A DNA stretch of 14,061 nucleotides, from the NCBI GenBank assembly GCA_017882065.1, contig JADGQD010000031.1, forward strand, positions 1-14,061. The letters run 5' to 3'. The notes under the pieces are model-generated. The model saw only the letters and a list, made by a program, of their open reading frames with translations. It was not told where the DNA came from and ran no database searches. Of the stretch, positions 1 to 6,310 are shown one piece after another (positions within the stretch are counted from its first letter, which is position 1; every line of letters starts with the position of its first letter). Position numbers and translations under genes: made by a program. The stretch comes from Anaerolineales bacterium (GTDB taxonomy: Bacteria; Chloroflexota; Anaerolineae; Anaerolineales; Villigracilaceae).

Positions 1-322
1 TCCAAATTCCTTTCTAAACAGGATTATACAACTATTTTGACCTTGTAAATGGGTGGCATCTATTTGTAAAGTAAGTGTAATTTTCCATAATTTGCCGGGC
101 AAAGCAAGTCCTTAGCTTGGTTGATTTATTCGAGCCTTGGTTCCACAGAGCATCAGCACAGATTCTGGCGAAAGGCAGTACGACAAACTGTTCAAGTGTA
201 ACATTTGCAAGGATTGTTGTGTCGCTGTGCTATGGTTTGCACATGAGCAGGTTCGTTGAGAAAAAACAGAGCCAAACGGCTCTGTTTTATTAATAGCATG
301 AGAGCGATTCAGCCGTTCATAC
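1..322. other. Intergenic region at left edge with outgoing promoter
   Basis: No convincing gene is visible. On the - strand positions 28 to 23 read TATAAT, with TTTACA 15 nt further upstream, and the last bases before the edge contain AAAGGA (about 12 to 7), a good ribosome binding site. I infer a gene that starts just outside the left edge and is transcribed leftward. Between about 50 and 255 all frames have stops or lack a start; a short Cys-containing + strand frame ending at 259 has no ATG and is not called. The terminator at 263-288 is listed separately. Confidence 0.4.
263..288 (-). terminator. Intrinsic terminator of the prepilin peptidase gene
   Basis: An 11-bp perfect stem (AAAACAGAGCC, positions 263-273, with GGCTCTGTTTT, 278-288) closes a 4-nt loop. 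Read on the - strand it is followed by a run of six T, and it lies 35 nt after the stop codon of the prepilin peptidase. The + strand also has a T run, so it could work both ways. Confidence 0.85.
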
Positions 323-1084
323 TTACAGAAAAAGAAAATAGATTGCGCTTAAGATTAAAAACGGTGCATAAGGGATGGCGGTAAAGGCTTTGTATTTTTT
401 TGCGATCAGCATCCCGAGTATGATAACCAGACTGACCAGTCCCCCGGCCAGGATCGCAAAAAGCAGGCAGGCAAAAATAGCGCGCCAGCCAAGCAGCAAC
501 CCCAGGATTCCGGAAAGGTTTACGTCCCCGAAGCCGAGCGCCACTTCGTCGGTAGGCAGGCCGCGCTTTTTCGACATGCGTTTGACGAACAATTCACCGA
601 TGAAATAGAAGGCCAGCATGATCCCGAACCCGGCTGCGCCACCCAGCAGCGTGGATGTAATTCCGTAGGGGATGGATTGTTTACCACGCAGGAAAATACC
701 GATCCCCAGCCCCAGGACGGCGCCTGCAATACTGACAGGATGCAAGATCAACCGGTGCTCCAGGTCAATCACCAGGACGACCGCCAGGTAAACCAGCAGG
801 ATGAAAGCCAGCGGGAAGGGCAGCGTTTGACCGGGGAAAATCCAGATCAAGACCGGCGCCACGGTCATCACAGCCTGGACGATCAATGTCCGCGGGCCGC
901 GTCGTTTTCCGCAGTTCGTGCAGTTGCGAAAGAGCAGGTGGTCGGCCCACCCAAACGTTGTCTGACACGCCGGGCAAACTGGATGGTTGAATTTACGAGA
1001 GAAGGGCAGCACATCGGCCAGGGTGTTGACCAGCCAGCCGGAAAGCCAACCGAGAATTAAGGGGATAACGAGCATGAAGTCCAT
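323..1084 (-). CDS. Type IV prepilin peptidase (A24 family, GxGD aspartic protease)
   Basis: A 253-residue polytopic membrane protein. It has the two CxxC pairs of the cytoplasmic zinc-binding loop (Cys37, 40, 55, 58) and the two catalytic aspartates of the A24 family: Asp107 in IDLEHRLI and Asp187 in GFGDVNL. About seven or eight hydrophobic segments surround these. Such enzymes cleave type III signal peptides of type IV or Flp pilins and N-methylate the new end. The N-terminal domain with the Cys pairs is present, so the protein appears complete. The Flp-type pilin at 6583-6903 is a plausible substrate; no other Tad genes lie in the window. The gene is divergent from murA. There is no Shine-Dalgarno at useful spacing before ATG 1084; TATAAT lies 6 nt upstream (1096 to 1091), suggesting a leaderless transcript. 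A second ATG at residue 4 is possible but less likely. Confidence 0.93.
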   Translation of the reverse strand: MDFMLVIPLILGWLSGWLVNTLADVLPFSRKFNHPVCPACQTTFGWADHLLFRNCTNCGKRRGPRTLIVQAVMTVAPVLIWIFPGQTLPFPLAFILLVYLAVVLVIDLEHRLILHPVSIAGAVLGLGIGIFLRGKQSIPYGITSTLLGGAAGFGIMLAFYFIGELFVKRMSKKRGLPTDEVALGFGDVNLSGILGLLLGWRAIFACLLFAILAGGLVSLVIILGMLIAKKYKAFTAIPYAPFLILSAIYFLFL

Positions 1085-1090
1085 ATCCTG

Positions 1091-1096
1091 ATTATA
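1091..1096 (-). promoter_or_regulatory. -10 box of prepilin peptidase, probable leaderless start
   Basis: The - strand reads a perfect TATAAT with only CAGGAT between it and the ATG, so transcription should start at or within a base or two of the A of the start codon. I see no good -35 hexamer at 16-18 nt spacing. Confidence 0.5.
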
Positions 1097-1169
1097 GCCC
1101 GCTTTGAGCAGGTTTGTTTTTCAGATTTATCAGCGGCGCCCAGCCATATAATTCGTTTTCAGCAGATAC

Positions 1170-1198
1170 TTGGCGGAAAAGTAAAATTACCTTACAAT
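1170..1198 (+). promoter_or_regulatory. murA promoter
   Basis: TTGGCG (1170-1175) and TACAAT (1193-1198) are separated by exactly 17 nt, a good sigma-70-type promoter. Transcription would begin near 1205, leaving a leader of about 25 nt that contains AGGAGG at 1219-1224, five bases before the GTG start at 1230. Confidence 0.65.
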
Positions 1199-1229
1199 CC
1201 TGGTGCGCTTAGTTGCGCAGGAGGTTCCC

Positions 1230-2513
1230 GTGGAAAAATTCATCATCGAAGGTGGAATTCCCTTGAAGGGTGAAGTGACGCCGGCAGGTAACAAAAATGC
1301 AGCCCTTCCTATTCTGGCCGCAACACTATTGACGGATGAGCCGGTCATCTTGCACAACCTGCCCGATATCCGTGACGTACGCGACATGCGTCAACTGGTT
1401 GCCAGTCTGGGGGTAAAAATGGAAGACTTGGGAAACAACTCCTTGCGCATCACCGCCCAGACCGTCCGTCCGGCTGACCTCGACCCGGACCTGTGTGCCC
1501 GCATCCGCGCTTCCATCCTGCTGGTTGGACCGATGCTGGCCCGCTCCTGCGAAGTTCATCTCCCGCCCCCTGGCGGCGACGTGATTGGCCGCCGGCGCGT
1601 AGACACGCACCTCCTTGCCCTTAGAGCCCTCGGCGCGGACATACATTATCGCCGGTCATTCGACTTCAAGGCCAAACAATTGAAAGGCGCCAACATCCTG
1701 CTGGACGAGGCTTCCGTCACTGGTACGGAAAATGTCATCATGGCAGCCGTCACTGCCAAAGGGACGACCGTGATTCGCAACGCGGCCTCCGAGCCGCACG
1801 TGCAGGAACTCTGTCAGATGCTGATTACCCTCGGAGCGCGCATCGCAGGCATTGGGTCCAATACGCTGACGATTGAGGGAGTGGAGAAACTGCACGGCGG
1901 TGAGTTTGCCATAGGACCGGATTATCTCGAAGTCATCAGTTTCATCGGCGCGGCGGTGGTGACGCGCGGCGAATTGCGCATCCGCAAGGCTGGTCCGCAA
2001 TACCTCGACATGATTCGCATGGTTTTCCGTCGCCTGGGCGTTGATTGGAGTGTGGAGGGCGAGGATATCCTCGTCCCGTCAAAACAGCGTCTCAAGGTTG
2101 AAGCCGACCTGGGCGGAGCCATCCCGGAGATCAAGACCAATATCTGGCCTGCCTTTCCCACCGATTTAATGAGCATCGCAATTGTGGTCGCCACACAGTC
2201 GCGCGGCAGTATCCTGTTCCATAACTGGATGTTCGAGGGGCGGATGTATTTCACCGACAAACTCAAAGGTATGGGTGCCCAGATTATCCTGTGCGATCCG
2301 CACCGCTGTATCGTCAACGGACCTACCAGACTCTACGGCGAAAAACTCGAAAGTCCCGACATCCGCGCCGGTATGGCGATGCTCCTGGCCGCTCTGGCCG
2401 CCGACGGCAAATCCACCATCCGCAACGTCGGGCAGATTGACCGGGGTTACGAGCGCGTGGATGAGAAATTGCGCTCCCTGGGTGCGAACATCGAACGAGT
2501 GACAGAGAAGTGA
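1230..2513 (+). CDS. murA: UDP-N-acetylglucosamine 1-carboxyvinyltransferase with Asp at the catalytic Cys position
   Basis: Transfers enolpyruvate from PEP to UDP-GlcNAc, the first committed step of peptidoglycan synthesis, in the cytoplasm. The 427-residue length and the two repeated EPSP-synthase-like halves fit the family. Key residues visible: Lys22 in NKNAALPI, Arg93 in RIRAS, the active-site loop PGGDVIGRRRVDTH (residues 114-127) and Asp312 in PAFPTD. The loop normally reads GGCxIG; here the Cys that fosfomycin alkylates (Cys115 in Escherichia coli) is Asp117, codon GAC at 1578-1580. I chose GTG 1230 because AGGAGG sits five bases upstream and family N-termini begin at this point (MEKFIIEGG); an upstream in-frame GTG at 1203 is near the predicted transcription start and has no ribosome site. 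The gene stands alone between its promoter and a bidirectional terminator. Confidence 0.95.
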   Translation: MEKFIIEGGIPLKGEVTPAGNKNAALPILAATLLTDEPVILHNLPDIRDVRDMRQLVASLGVKMEDLGNNSLRITAQTVRPADLDPDLCARIRASILLVGPMLARSCEVHLPPPGGDVIGRRRVDTHLLALRALGADIHYRRSFDFKAKQLKGANILLDEASVTGTENVIMAAVTAKGTTVIRNAASEPHVQELCQMLITLGARIAGIGSNTLTIEGVEKLHGGEFAIGPDYLEVISFIGAAVVTRGELRIRKAGPQYLDMIRMVFRRLGVDWSVEGEDILVPSKQRLKVEADLGGAIPEIKTNIWPAFPTDLMSIAIVVATQSRGSILFHNWMFEGRMYFTDKLKGMGAQIILCDPHRCIVNGPTRLYGEKLESPDIRAGMAMLLAALAADGKSTIRNVGQIDRGYERVDEKLRSLGANIERVTEK

Positions 2514-2554
2514 ATTTCCATAAATAATCCCGAAGGCTTTGTGGCACAAACCAA

Positions 2555-2585
2555 AAAAGAGACGCTTTCAAAAAGCGTCTCTTTT
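2555..2585. terminator. Bidirectional terminator between murA and trxA
   Basis: A perfect 14-bp inverted repeat, AAAAGAGACGCTTT (2555-2568) against AAAGCGTCTCTTTT (2572-2585), with a 3-nt loop. The A run on one side and T run on the other make it functional on both strands. It sits between the convergent stops of murA (2513) and trxA (2606). Confidence 0.92.
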
Positions 2586-2605
2586 GCAATTTGGATGATA
2601 ACCGG

Positions 2606-2953
2606 TTACAGCTTCGGTTGGGCTGTCACTTCCATGAACTGCGTAACAGCCTCGCGCAGCATCCGCTCTGGCAACGCGCCCACCTGACGGTGTATGATTT
2701 TACCGCCGAAAATGAACAGCATGGTCGGGATACCCTGCACGCCGTACTGGGTCGCCCACTGCGGATTCTCGTCCGTATTGACCTTGGCCACGACAAGCTT
2801 GTTACCAATTTCCTTTGCAATTTTGTCTAGCATCGGGCCGACCACCTTGCACGGGCCGCACCAGGGCGCCCAGAAATCGACAATAACTGGCAGGGGGTTC
2901 TGCAGGACGGCTTTTTCAAAAGCCGCATCGGTTACATGAATTGGTTCACTCAT
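2606..2953 (-). CDS. trxA: Thioredoxin
   Basis: A 115-residue protein with the thioredoxin fold signatures: redox site WCGPC at residues 31-35 in FWAPWCGPCK, the buried-Asp motif VDFWA, and the cis-proline in GIPTM (Pro76). It reduces protein disulfides in the cytoplasm with thioredoxin reductase, which is not in the window. Start ATG 2953 has GAGGA a few bases upstream and gives a normal family N-terminus; a longer frame to 2980 would overlap the preceding gene and lacks a better ribosome site. The OsmC-like gene ends 13 nt upstream on the same strand, so the two probably form a small redox operon. No signal peptide is seen. Confidence 0.95.
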   Translation of the reverse strand: MSEPIHVTDAAFEKAVLQNPLPVIVDFWAPWCGPCKVVGPMLDKIAKEIGNKLVVAKVNTDENPQWATQYGVQGIPTMLFIFGGKIIHRQVGALPERMLREAVTQFMEVTAQPKL

Positions 2954-2966
2954 TTTTCCTCTTTTA

Positions 2967-3398
2967 TTAGGCGGTTTCACCGGGTTTTAGAATATGATAT
3001 TCGGATGTAATCTTGGATGATTTACCAAGCATAATCCCAACCGAGCAGTATTTATCTTCCGAGAGATCAATGGCCTGTTCTACATCCTTAGGCCTGATAC
3101 TCTTCCCCCAAATAAGGTATGTAATGTGAATGTGGGTCCATATCTTCGGGTAATCATCGGCACGTTTACCGCTTACCCGCACCTGCATATCAGTCAGATC
3201 GGTGCGTTTCTTTTGCAGAATGGATAGAATATCTTCGCCGGTGCATCCGGCGACGGCAACCAGCAATAATTGCATTGGACCGACCCCCGGCTTCCCGTTC
3301 AGTGTGCCCATTTGGACCGTTCCGCCGAGAGCGTTCTGGCCGACAAAGGTCATTTCGCCTTTCCAGGTTGCAGCGATTTCAGTCAAATCTTCGCTCAT
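2967..3398 (-). CDS. OsmC/Ohr-family protein, YhfA-like
   Basis: A 143-residue OsmC-fold protein. Two cysteines lie where this family has its redox pair: Cys52 in VAGCTGEDILSIL and Cys118 in DKYCSVGIML. The wording around both sites resembles the YhfA-like OsmC branch more than Ohr, so the hydroperoxide-reductase activity known for OsmC/Ohr is likely in kind, but the substrate is unknown. Start ATG 3398 follows GGAGG by four bases; a longer frame (to 3434) has no comparable ribosome site. It is followed after 13 nt by thioredoxin, a plausible supplier of reducing power. A TATACT -10-like box at 3430 to 3425 would give a short leader. Confidence 0.88.
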   Translation of the reverse strand: MSEDLTEIAATWKGEMTFVGQNALGGTVQMGTLNGKPGVGPMQLLLVAVAGCTGEDILSILQKKRTDLTDMQVRVSGKRADDYPKIWTHIHITYLIWGKSIRPKDVEQAIDLSEDKYCSVGIMLGKSSKITSEYHILKPGETA

Positions 3399-3424
3399 TA
3401 ATCCTCCGGCTCCATGTTGTCGCG

Positions 3425-3430
3425 AGTATA
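3425..3430 (-). promoter_or_regulatory. Candidate -10 box of the OsmC-trxA pair
   Basis: The - strand reads TATACT here, 26 nt before the OsmC start codon. There is no clear -35 at 16-18 nt, so the assignment rests on the -10 and on position alone. Confidence 0.35.
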
Positions 3431-3588
3431 TCATGAAACATTTGTGGCTCTGATTAATAGATGCATACCGATTGAAAAAGTTACATAAGGAAGGTGTTCC
3501 TTAATTTGGAGTAGGTGGTGCACCTGCGATACATATACTGTGTACCGCCTGGGAAAACAGCAATTCTCATTATGTCATTGCGATATCA

Positions 3589-3623
3589 TCCCCTTTGGGG
3601 ACATCGTCCCCTGTTCTTGGGGA
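3589..3623. repeat. Overlapping alternative hairpins
   Basis: TCCCC-TTT-GGGGA (3589-3601), GGGGAC-ATC-GTCCCC (3597-3611) and TCCCC-(7 nt)-GGGGA (3607-3623) overlap, so the middle stem competes with the two outer ones. A related imperfect copy of the right half (GACATCGTCCC followed by TGTTCTT) recurs at 3658-3677. Confidence 0.6.
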
Positions 3624-3790
3624 GGAGCGTTCTTTGCCCGACGACATCGTACCCGCCGACATCGTCCCGGTGTTCTTCTGGGAAGGTCCCCGCGCAGTAC
3701 CCGCCAAAGGTCTCCGAAGGAGGCAGGGTGAAGGGGGAAGGGTAAGCGATCTCCTCCCGCGCCGCCTTGTCCCCCCGTTTCTGATCTTTG

Positions 3791-3836
3791 CAGGGTACTG
3801 TTTACTTGCAGTACAGGGTACTGTGTACTTGCAGTA
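3791..3836 (+). repeat. 23-bp tandem duplication upstream of ftsY
   Basis: Units 3791-3813 and 3814-3836 are identical except for one base (T3802 versus G3825). The junction creates a perfect inverted repeat CAGTAC-AGG-GTACTG at 3809-3823, where a -35 element would lie. The end of the second unit supplies the first two bases of the TATAAT box at 3835-3840. Confidence 0.85.
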
Positions 3837-3840
3837 TAAT
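3835..3840 (+). promoter_or_regulatory. -10 box of ftsY, probable leaderless start
   Basis: A perfect TATAAT ends 8 nt before the ATG at 3849, and the sequence between has no Shine-Dalgarno. Transcription would start within about two bases of the start codon. No good -35 hexamer is seen at 16-18 nt; the inverted repeat at 3809-3823 occupies that place. Confidence 0.55.
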
Positions 3841-3848
3841 CTTCCGAT

Positions 3849-4757
3849 ATGCCTGACCTTTTCTCGCGTTGGAAAACCGGACTCTCTCGCAGCAGCAAAG
3901 CCACCTTCGGGCGGCTGGCCAGTCTGTTTGGCGCAACGGAAATTAACAACCAGACCTGGGAAGAACTCGAGAGTCTGCTCATCCAGGCTGACCTGGGACT
4001 GGAGACGACCGAGTCGGTGCTCGACTCACTCCGCACCGTTGTGCGGACCCGGGGACTGACCCGCGCCGCCGAACTCCAGTCCTTTCTGGAAGTTGAACTG
4101 CGCCTCCGGCTCGATGCGCCTCCCGGATTGGATTTTTCATCCAGGCCGACGATCATCCTGCTGGTTGGCGTGAATGGTTCCGGCAAGACCACCACGGCTG
4201 CCAAACTGGGCCGCCGCTTTGCTGACGAAGGGAAACGCGTCCTGCTCGTTGCAGCCGACACCTTCCGCGCCGCAGCCGTAGACCAATTACAGGTCTGGGC
4301 CGAACGGCTGGAATTGCCCATAGTGTCCGGGCAGATGGGCTCCGATCCCGGAGCGGTGGTTTACGACGGCATCCAGTCGGCAGTCTCCAAGGGCTATGAC
4401 CTGGTACTGGTAGACACGGCAGGTCGTCTGCACACCCGTTACAATTTGATGGAAGAACTCAAGAAAGTGCAGCGCGTGGCCGGAAAGGCGCTCACGGGCG
4501 CTCCGCACGCCGTCTGGTTGGTGCTGGATGCAACCACCGGGCAAAATGCACTGGTACAGGCGCGCGCCTTCAAGGAAGCTGTCAACGTGTCTGGTGTTAT
4601 TCTGGCGAAACTGGATTCGTCGGCACGCGGCGGCATGGCCTTTGCCATTCAACGGGAACTTGGCTTGCCAATCATATATGCCGGCCTGGGCGAGAAGGCT
4701 GATGATCTGACCCCTTTTGACCCGGATGCGTTCGTAAAAGGGATTCTCGGTGCATAG
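3849..4757 (+). CDS. ftsY: Signal recognition particle receptor FtsY
   Basis: SRP GTPase that docks ribosome-SRP complexes at the membrane for co-translational insertion. The 302-residue protein holds an N domain (about 1-95) and the NG GTPase domain: G1 GVNGSGKTT (107-115), DTFRAAA (137-143) of the insertion box, DTAGR (189-193), and AKLDSSARGG (253-262), a variant of the usual TKLDGTAKGG. The last of these, with GLGEKADDL near the end, is typical of FtsY rather than Ffh; there is no M domain. The acidic N-terminal A domain of enterobacterial FtsY is absent, as in many bacteria. ATG 3849 is the only sensible start; it lacks a ribosome binding site and follows a -10 box closely. prfB begins 149 nt downstream. 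Confidence 0.96.
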   Translation: MPDLFSRWKTGLSRSSKATFGRLASLFGATEINNQTWEELESLLIQADLGLETTESVLDSLRTVVRTRGLTRAAELQSFLEVELRLRLDAPPGLDFSSRPTIILLVGVNGSGKTTTAAKLGRRFADEGKRVLLVAADTFRAAAVDQLQVWAERLELPIVSGQMGSDPGAVVYDGIQSAVSKGYDLVLVDTAGRLHTRYNLMEELKKVQRVAGKALTGAPHAVWLVLDATTGQNALVQARAFKEAVNVSGVILAKLDSSARGGMAFAIQRELGLPIIYAGLGEKADDLTPFDPDAFVKGILGA

Positions 4758-4906
4758 TGGCTCTTTGGGAATTCCTGGGATAGAGGGAAAGATATGATAG
4801 TGTTGGACGGGCGAAGCCCGCCTAACTCCCCCATATTTGCCCAATCGCCACGGCGATCACCGGAGAACCTGCATAATTTAGAAAAACGAGTCGAAAGGAT
4901 AATAAC
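4758..4906. other. ftsY-prfB intergenic region with two hairpins
   Basis: Contains CGGGC-GAA-GCCCG (4808-4820) and ATCGCC-AC-GGCGAT (4844-4857). Neither is followed by a T run, so they are not standard terminators; they may act as partial terminators or RNA stabilisers. CATAAT at 4872-4877 could be a -10 for prfB but has no matching -35. AAAGGA at 4894-4899 is the prfB ribosome site. Confidence 0.45.
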
Positions 4907-5990
4907 ATGCAAGATTTACTCAATCGATTGCAGACCGCGGGAGATGTACTTCGCCAGTTAATGGTGCGTCTTTGACTTGCCTGCTAAAGAATCTCAACTT
5001 ACCGAGCTCGAAAAAGAGATCAGTGCTCCGAACTTTTGGAGCGATCCCACTCATGCCCAGCAGGTGAGCAAGACTGCCGCGGGGCTGCGCGAGCAGGTGG
5101 ACGACTGGCGCAGCTTTGAGCGACGTTTGAAAGACGCAGCCGAATTGGCTGGTCTGGACGACGAATCCTTGCGCGCGGACCTGGACACTGAAATCTCCGC
5201 CCTGGAAAACAAACTGGAGAAACGCTCCTTTACAGCGATGCTTTCTGGACCCTATGATGCCGACGATGCCCTGCTCGCCATCCATGCTGGAGCAGGGGGC
5301 ACCGACTCGCAGGATTGGGCTGCCATGCTCATGCGGATGTACCTGCGCTGGGCAGAAAAAAATGGCTACCAAACCGAGGTCCTGGATTCGAGTGAGGGCG
5401 AAGAAGCTGGTATAAAATCTGCCACAATCAGTATCAGCGGGAAATATGCTTACGGTTATTTGCGGTCAGAAAAGGGTGTCCATCGGTTGGTGCGCCTTTC
5501 GCCTTTTGATGCTGCGCACCGGCGGCATACGTCTTTTACTCTGGTGGAGGTACTGCCTCAGGTCGCGTTCGACAACCCGGAGGTCCCGATTGACCCGGCA
5601 GATTTGAAGATAGATGTTTTCCGGTCATCCGGTGCGGGTGGGCAAAATGTTCAAAAGAATGCCACCGCCATACGCATCACCCATCTCCCAAGTGGGATTG
5701 TGGTCACCTGTCAGAATGAACGGTCGCAATCACAGAACCGTGAATTTGCCATGCGAATTCTGCGGTCACGCTTGCTGGAGATTAAGAAGGCCGAGAAGGA
5801 TGAAGAGATTGCCATACTGCGTGGCGAATACACCAAAGCGGAATGGGGCAGCCAGATCCGTTCTTATGTGATCCATCCCTATCAGATGGTTAAAGATCAT
5901 CGTACTGAGCATGAGACCGGCAACACGCAGGCGGTGCTGGATGGCAACCTGGAAGAGTTCATGGAAGCGTATTTGCGTCAGGGCAGATAA
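4907..5990 (+). CDS. prfB: Peptide chain release factor 2, made by programmed +1 frameshift
   Basis: RF2 releases peptides at UGA and UAA. The reading frame is split: 22 codons from ATG 4907 to CTT (4970-4972), then an in-frame TGA (4973-4975); skipping T4973 continues with GAC TTG CCT through to TAA 5990, giving 360 residues. The slip site CTT TGA C is the classic one, and GGTG at 4963-4966, three bases before CTT, can pair with the 3' end of 16S rRNA as the stimulatory element. After the slip the protein has the RF2 anticodon motif SPF (residues 198-200) and the peptidyl-hydrolysis motif GGQ (244-246) in GAGGQNVQKN. The start has AAAGGA 7 nt upstream. The expected control is autoregulation: low RF2 lengthens the pause at UGA and favours the frameshift. 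A naive annotation would start at TTG 4977 and miss the N-terminus. Confidence 0.95.
4961..4976 (+). promoter_or_regulatory. prfB: RF2 programmed frameshift site
   Basis: The sequence ATGGTGCGTCTTTGAC holds a Shine-Dalgarno-like GGTG, a 3-nt spacer CGT, the slippery Leu codon CTT and the TGA followed by C, a poor termination context. Spacing equals that of the well-studied Escherichia coli site. The frames on either side are both coding and join only through a +1 shift. Confidence 0.93.
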
Positions 5991-6004
5991 TTGTAAAATC
6001 AGGC

Positions 6005-6033
6005 TTGACGCTCGTGGGCTTCGCCGATATAAT
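6005..6033 (+). promoter_or_regulatory. rpmF promoter
   Basis: TTGACG (6005-6010) and TATAAT (6028-6033) are 17 nt apart, the closest match to the sigma-70 consensus in the window. Transcription would start near 6040, about 30 nt before the rpmF ATG, with AGGAG at 6060-6064 in the leader. Confidence 0.8.
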
Positions 6034-6070
6034 CAGCCCGCTTAACCGGAATCATATAAAGGAGTAAGGA

Positions 6071-6268
6071 ATGCCCCCTCAACCAAAGCGTAAACTGTCG
6101 AAAGGCCGCCGCGATCGCCGCCGCGCCCATGACGCACTGGAAGCTCCCAACCTGGTAGCCTGCACCAATTGCGGAACGATGATCCTGTCACACATTGTTT
6201 GCCCGAATTGCGGTTTTTATAAAGGCCGTGAAGTAATCGAGGTTAAGAAAGAAAAAAAGAAGAAGTAA
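6071..6268 (+). CDS. rpmF: 50S ribosomal protein bL32
   Basis: A 65-residue basic protein of the large ribosomal subunit. The N-terminus MPPQPKRKLSKGRRDRRRAH is typical of bL32, and Cys31, 34, 44 and 47 (CTNC and CPNC) form the zinc ribbon, so this is the zinc-binding form. The lysine-rich tail is common in the family. AGGAG lies six bases before ATG 6071. The gene has its own strong promoter and a terminator right after the stop, so it is probably a single-gene unit; the plsX/fab genes that often follow rpmF are not here. Confidence 0.96.
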   Translation: MPPQPKRKLSKGRRDRRRAHDALEAPNLVACTNCGTMILSHIVCPNCGFYKGREVIEVKKEKKKK

Positions 6269-6275
6269 AGAGCAA

Positions 6276-6310
6276 ACGGGCCGTGAATTCCACGACCCGT
6301 CAGTTTTTTT
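6276..6310 (+). terminator. rpmF terminator
   Basis: ACGGG-C-CGTG (6276-6285) pairs with CACG-A-CCCGT (6291-6300) with one mismatch and a 5-nt loop, followed by CAG and seven T (6304-6310). Flanking AAGAAGTAAA and TTTACTTCTT could extend the stem. Confidence 0.85.

Larger units (their letters stand above)
3435..3848. other. Hairpin-rich spacer between OsmC and ftsY
   Basis: About 410 bp without a credible gene; open frames here have no family resemblance and run into ftsY out of frame. It contains a perfect stem-loop TAAGGAA-GGTG-TTCCTTA at 3486-3503, a cluster of alternative C/G hairpins at 3589-3623, recurring GACATCGTCCC-type words at 3600, 3643 and 3658, and a 23-bp tandem duplication next to the ftsY start. 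The stretch around 3571-3770 looks like decayed repeat DNA. Confidence 0.6.

Noticed and set aside
677..1060. 127-codon + strand open frame opposite the prepilin peptidase.
   Set aside because: Gln/Asp/Arg-rich antisense shadow of a strongly supported membrane protein gene.
1203..1229. Upstream GTG start that would add nine residues to MurA.
   Set aside because: It lies at the predicted transcription start, has no ribosome site, and the GTG at 1230 has AGGAGG at ideal spacing and a family-like N-terminus.
3595..4059. 154-codon + strand open frame overlapping the ftsY start.
   Set aside because: It runs through hairpin-rich spacer and then out of frame through ftsY; composition is Pro/Arg/Ser-rich and no family motif is present.
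3575..4321. 248-codon - strand open frame opposite ftsY.
   Set aside because: It is the antisense shadow of the FtsY N and G domains; Ser/Arg-rich with no motif.
4808..4857. Two hairpins after ftsY considered as an intrinsic terminator.
   Set aside because: Neither is followed by a T run, so they are only noted as hairpins.
4977..5990. RF2 starting at TTG 4977 as an ordinary unshifted gene.
   Set aside because: The preceding 22-codon frame with its own ribosome site, the CTT TGA C site and the GGTG element together explain the arrangement as programmed frameshifting.
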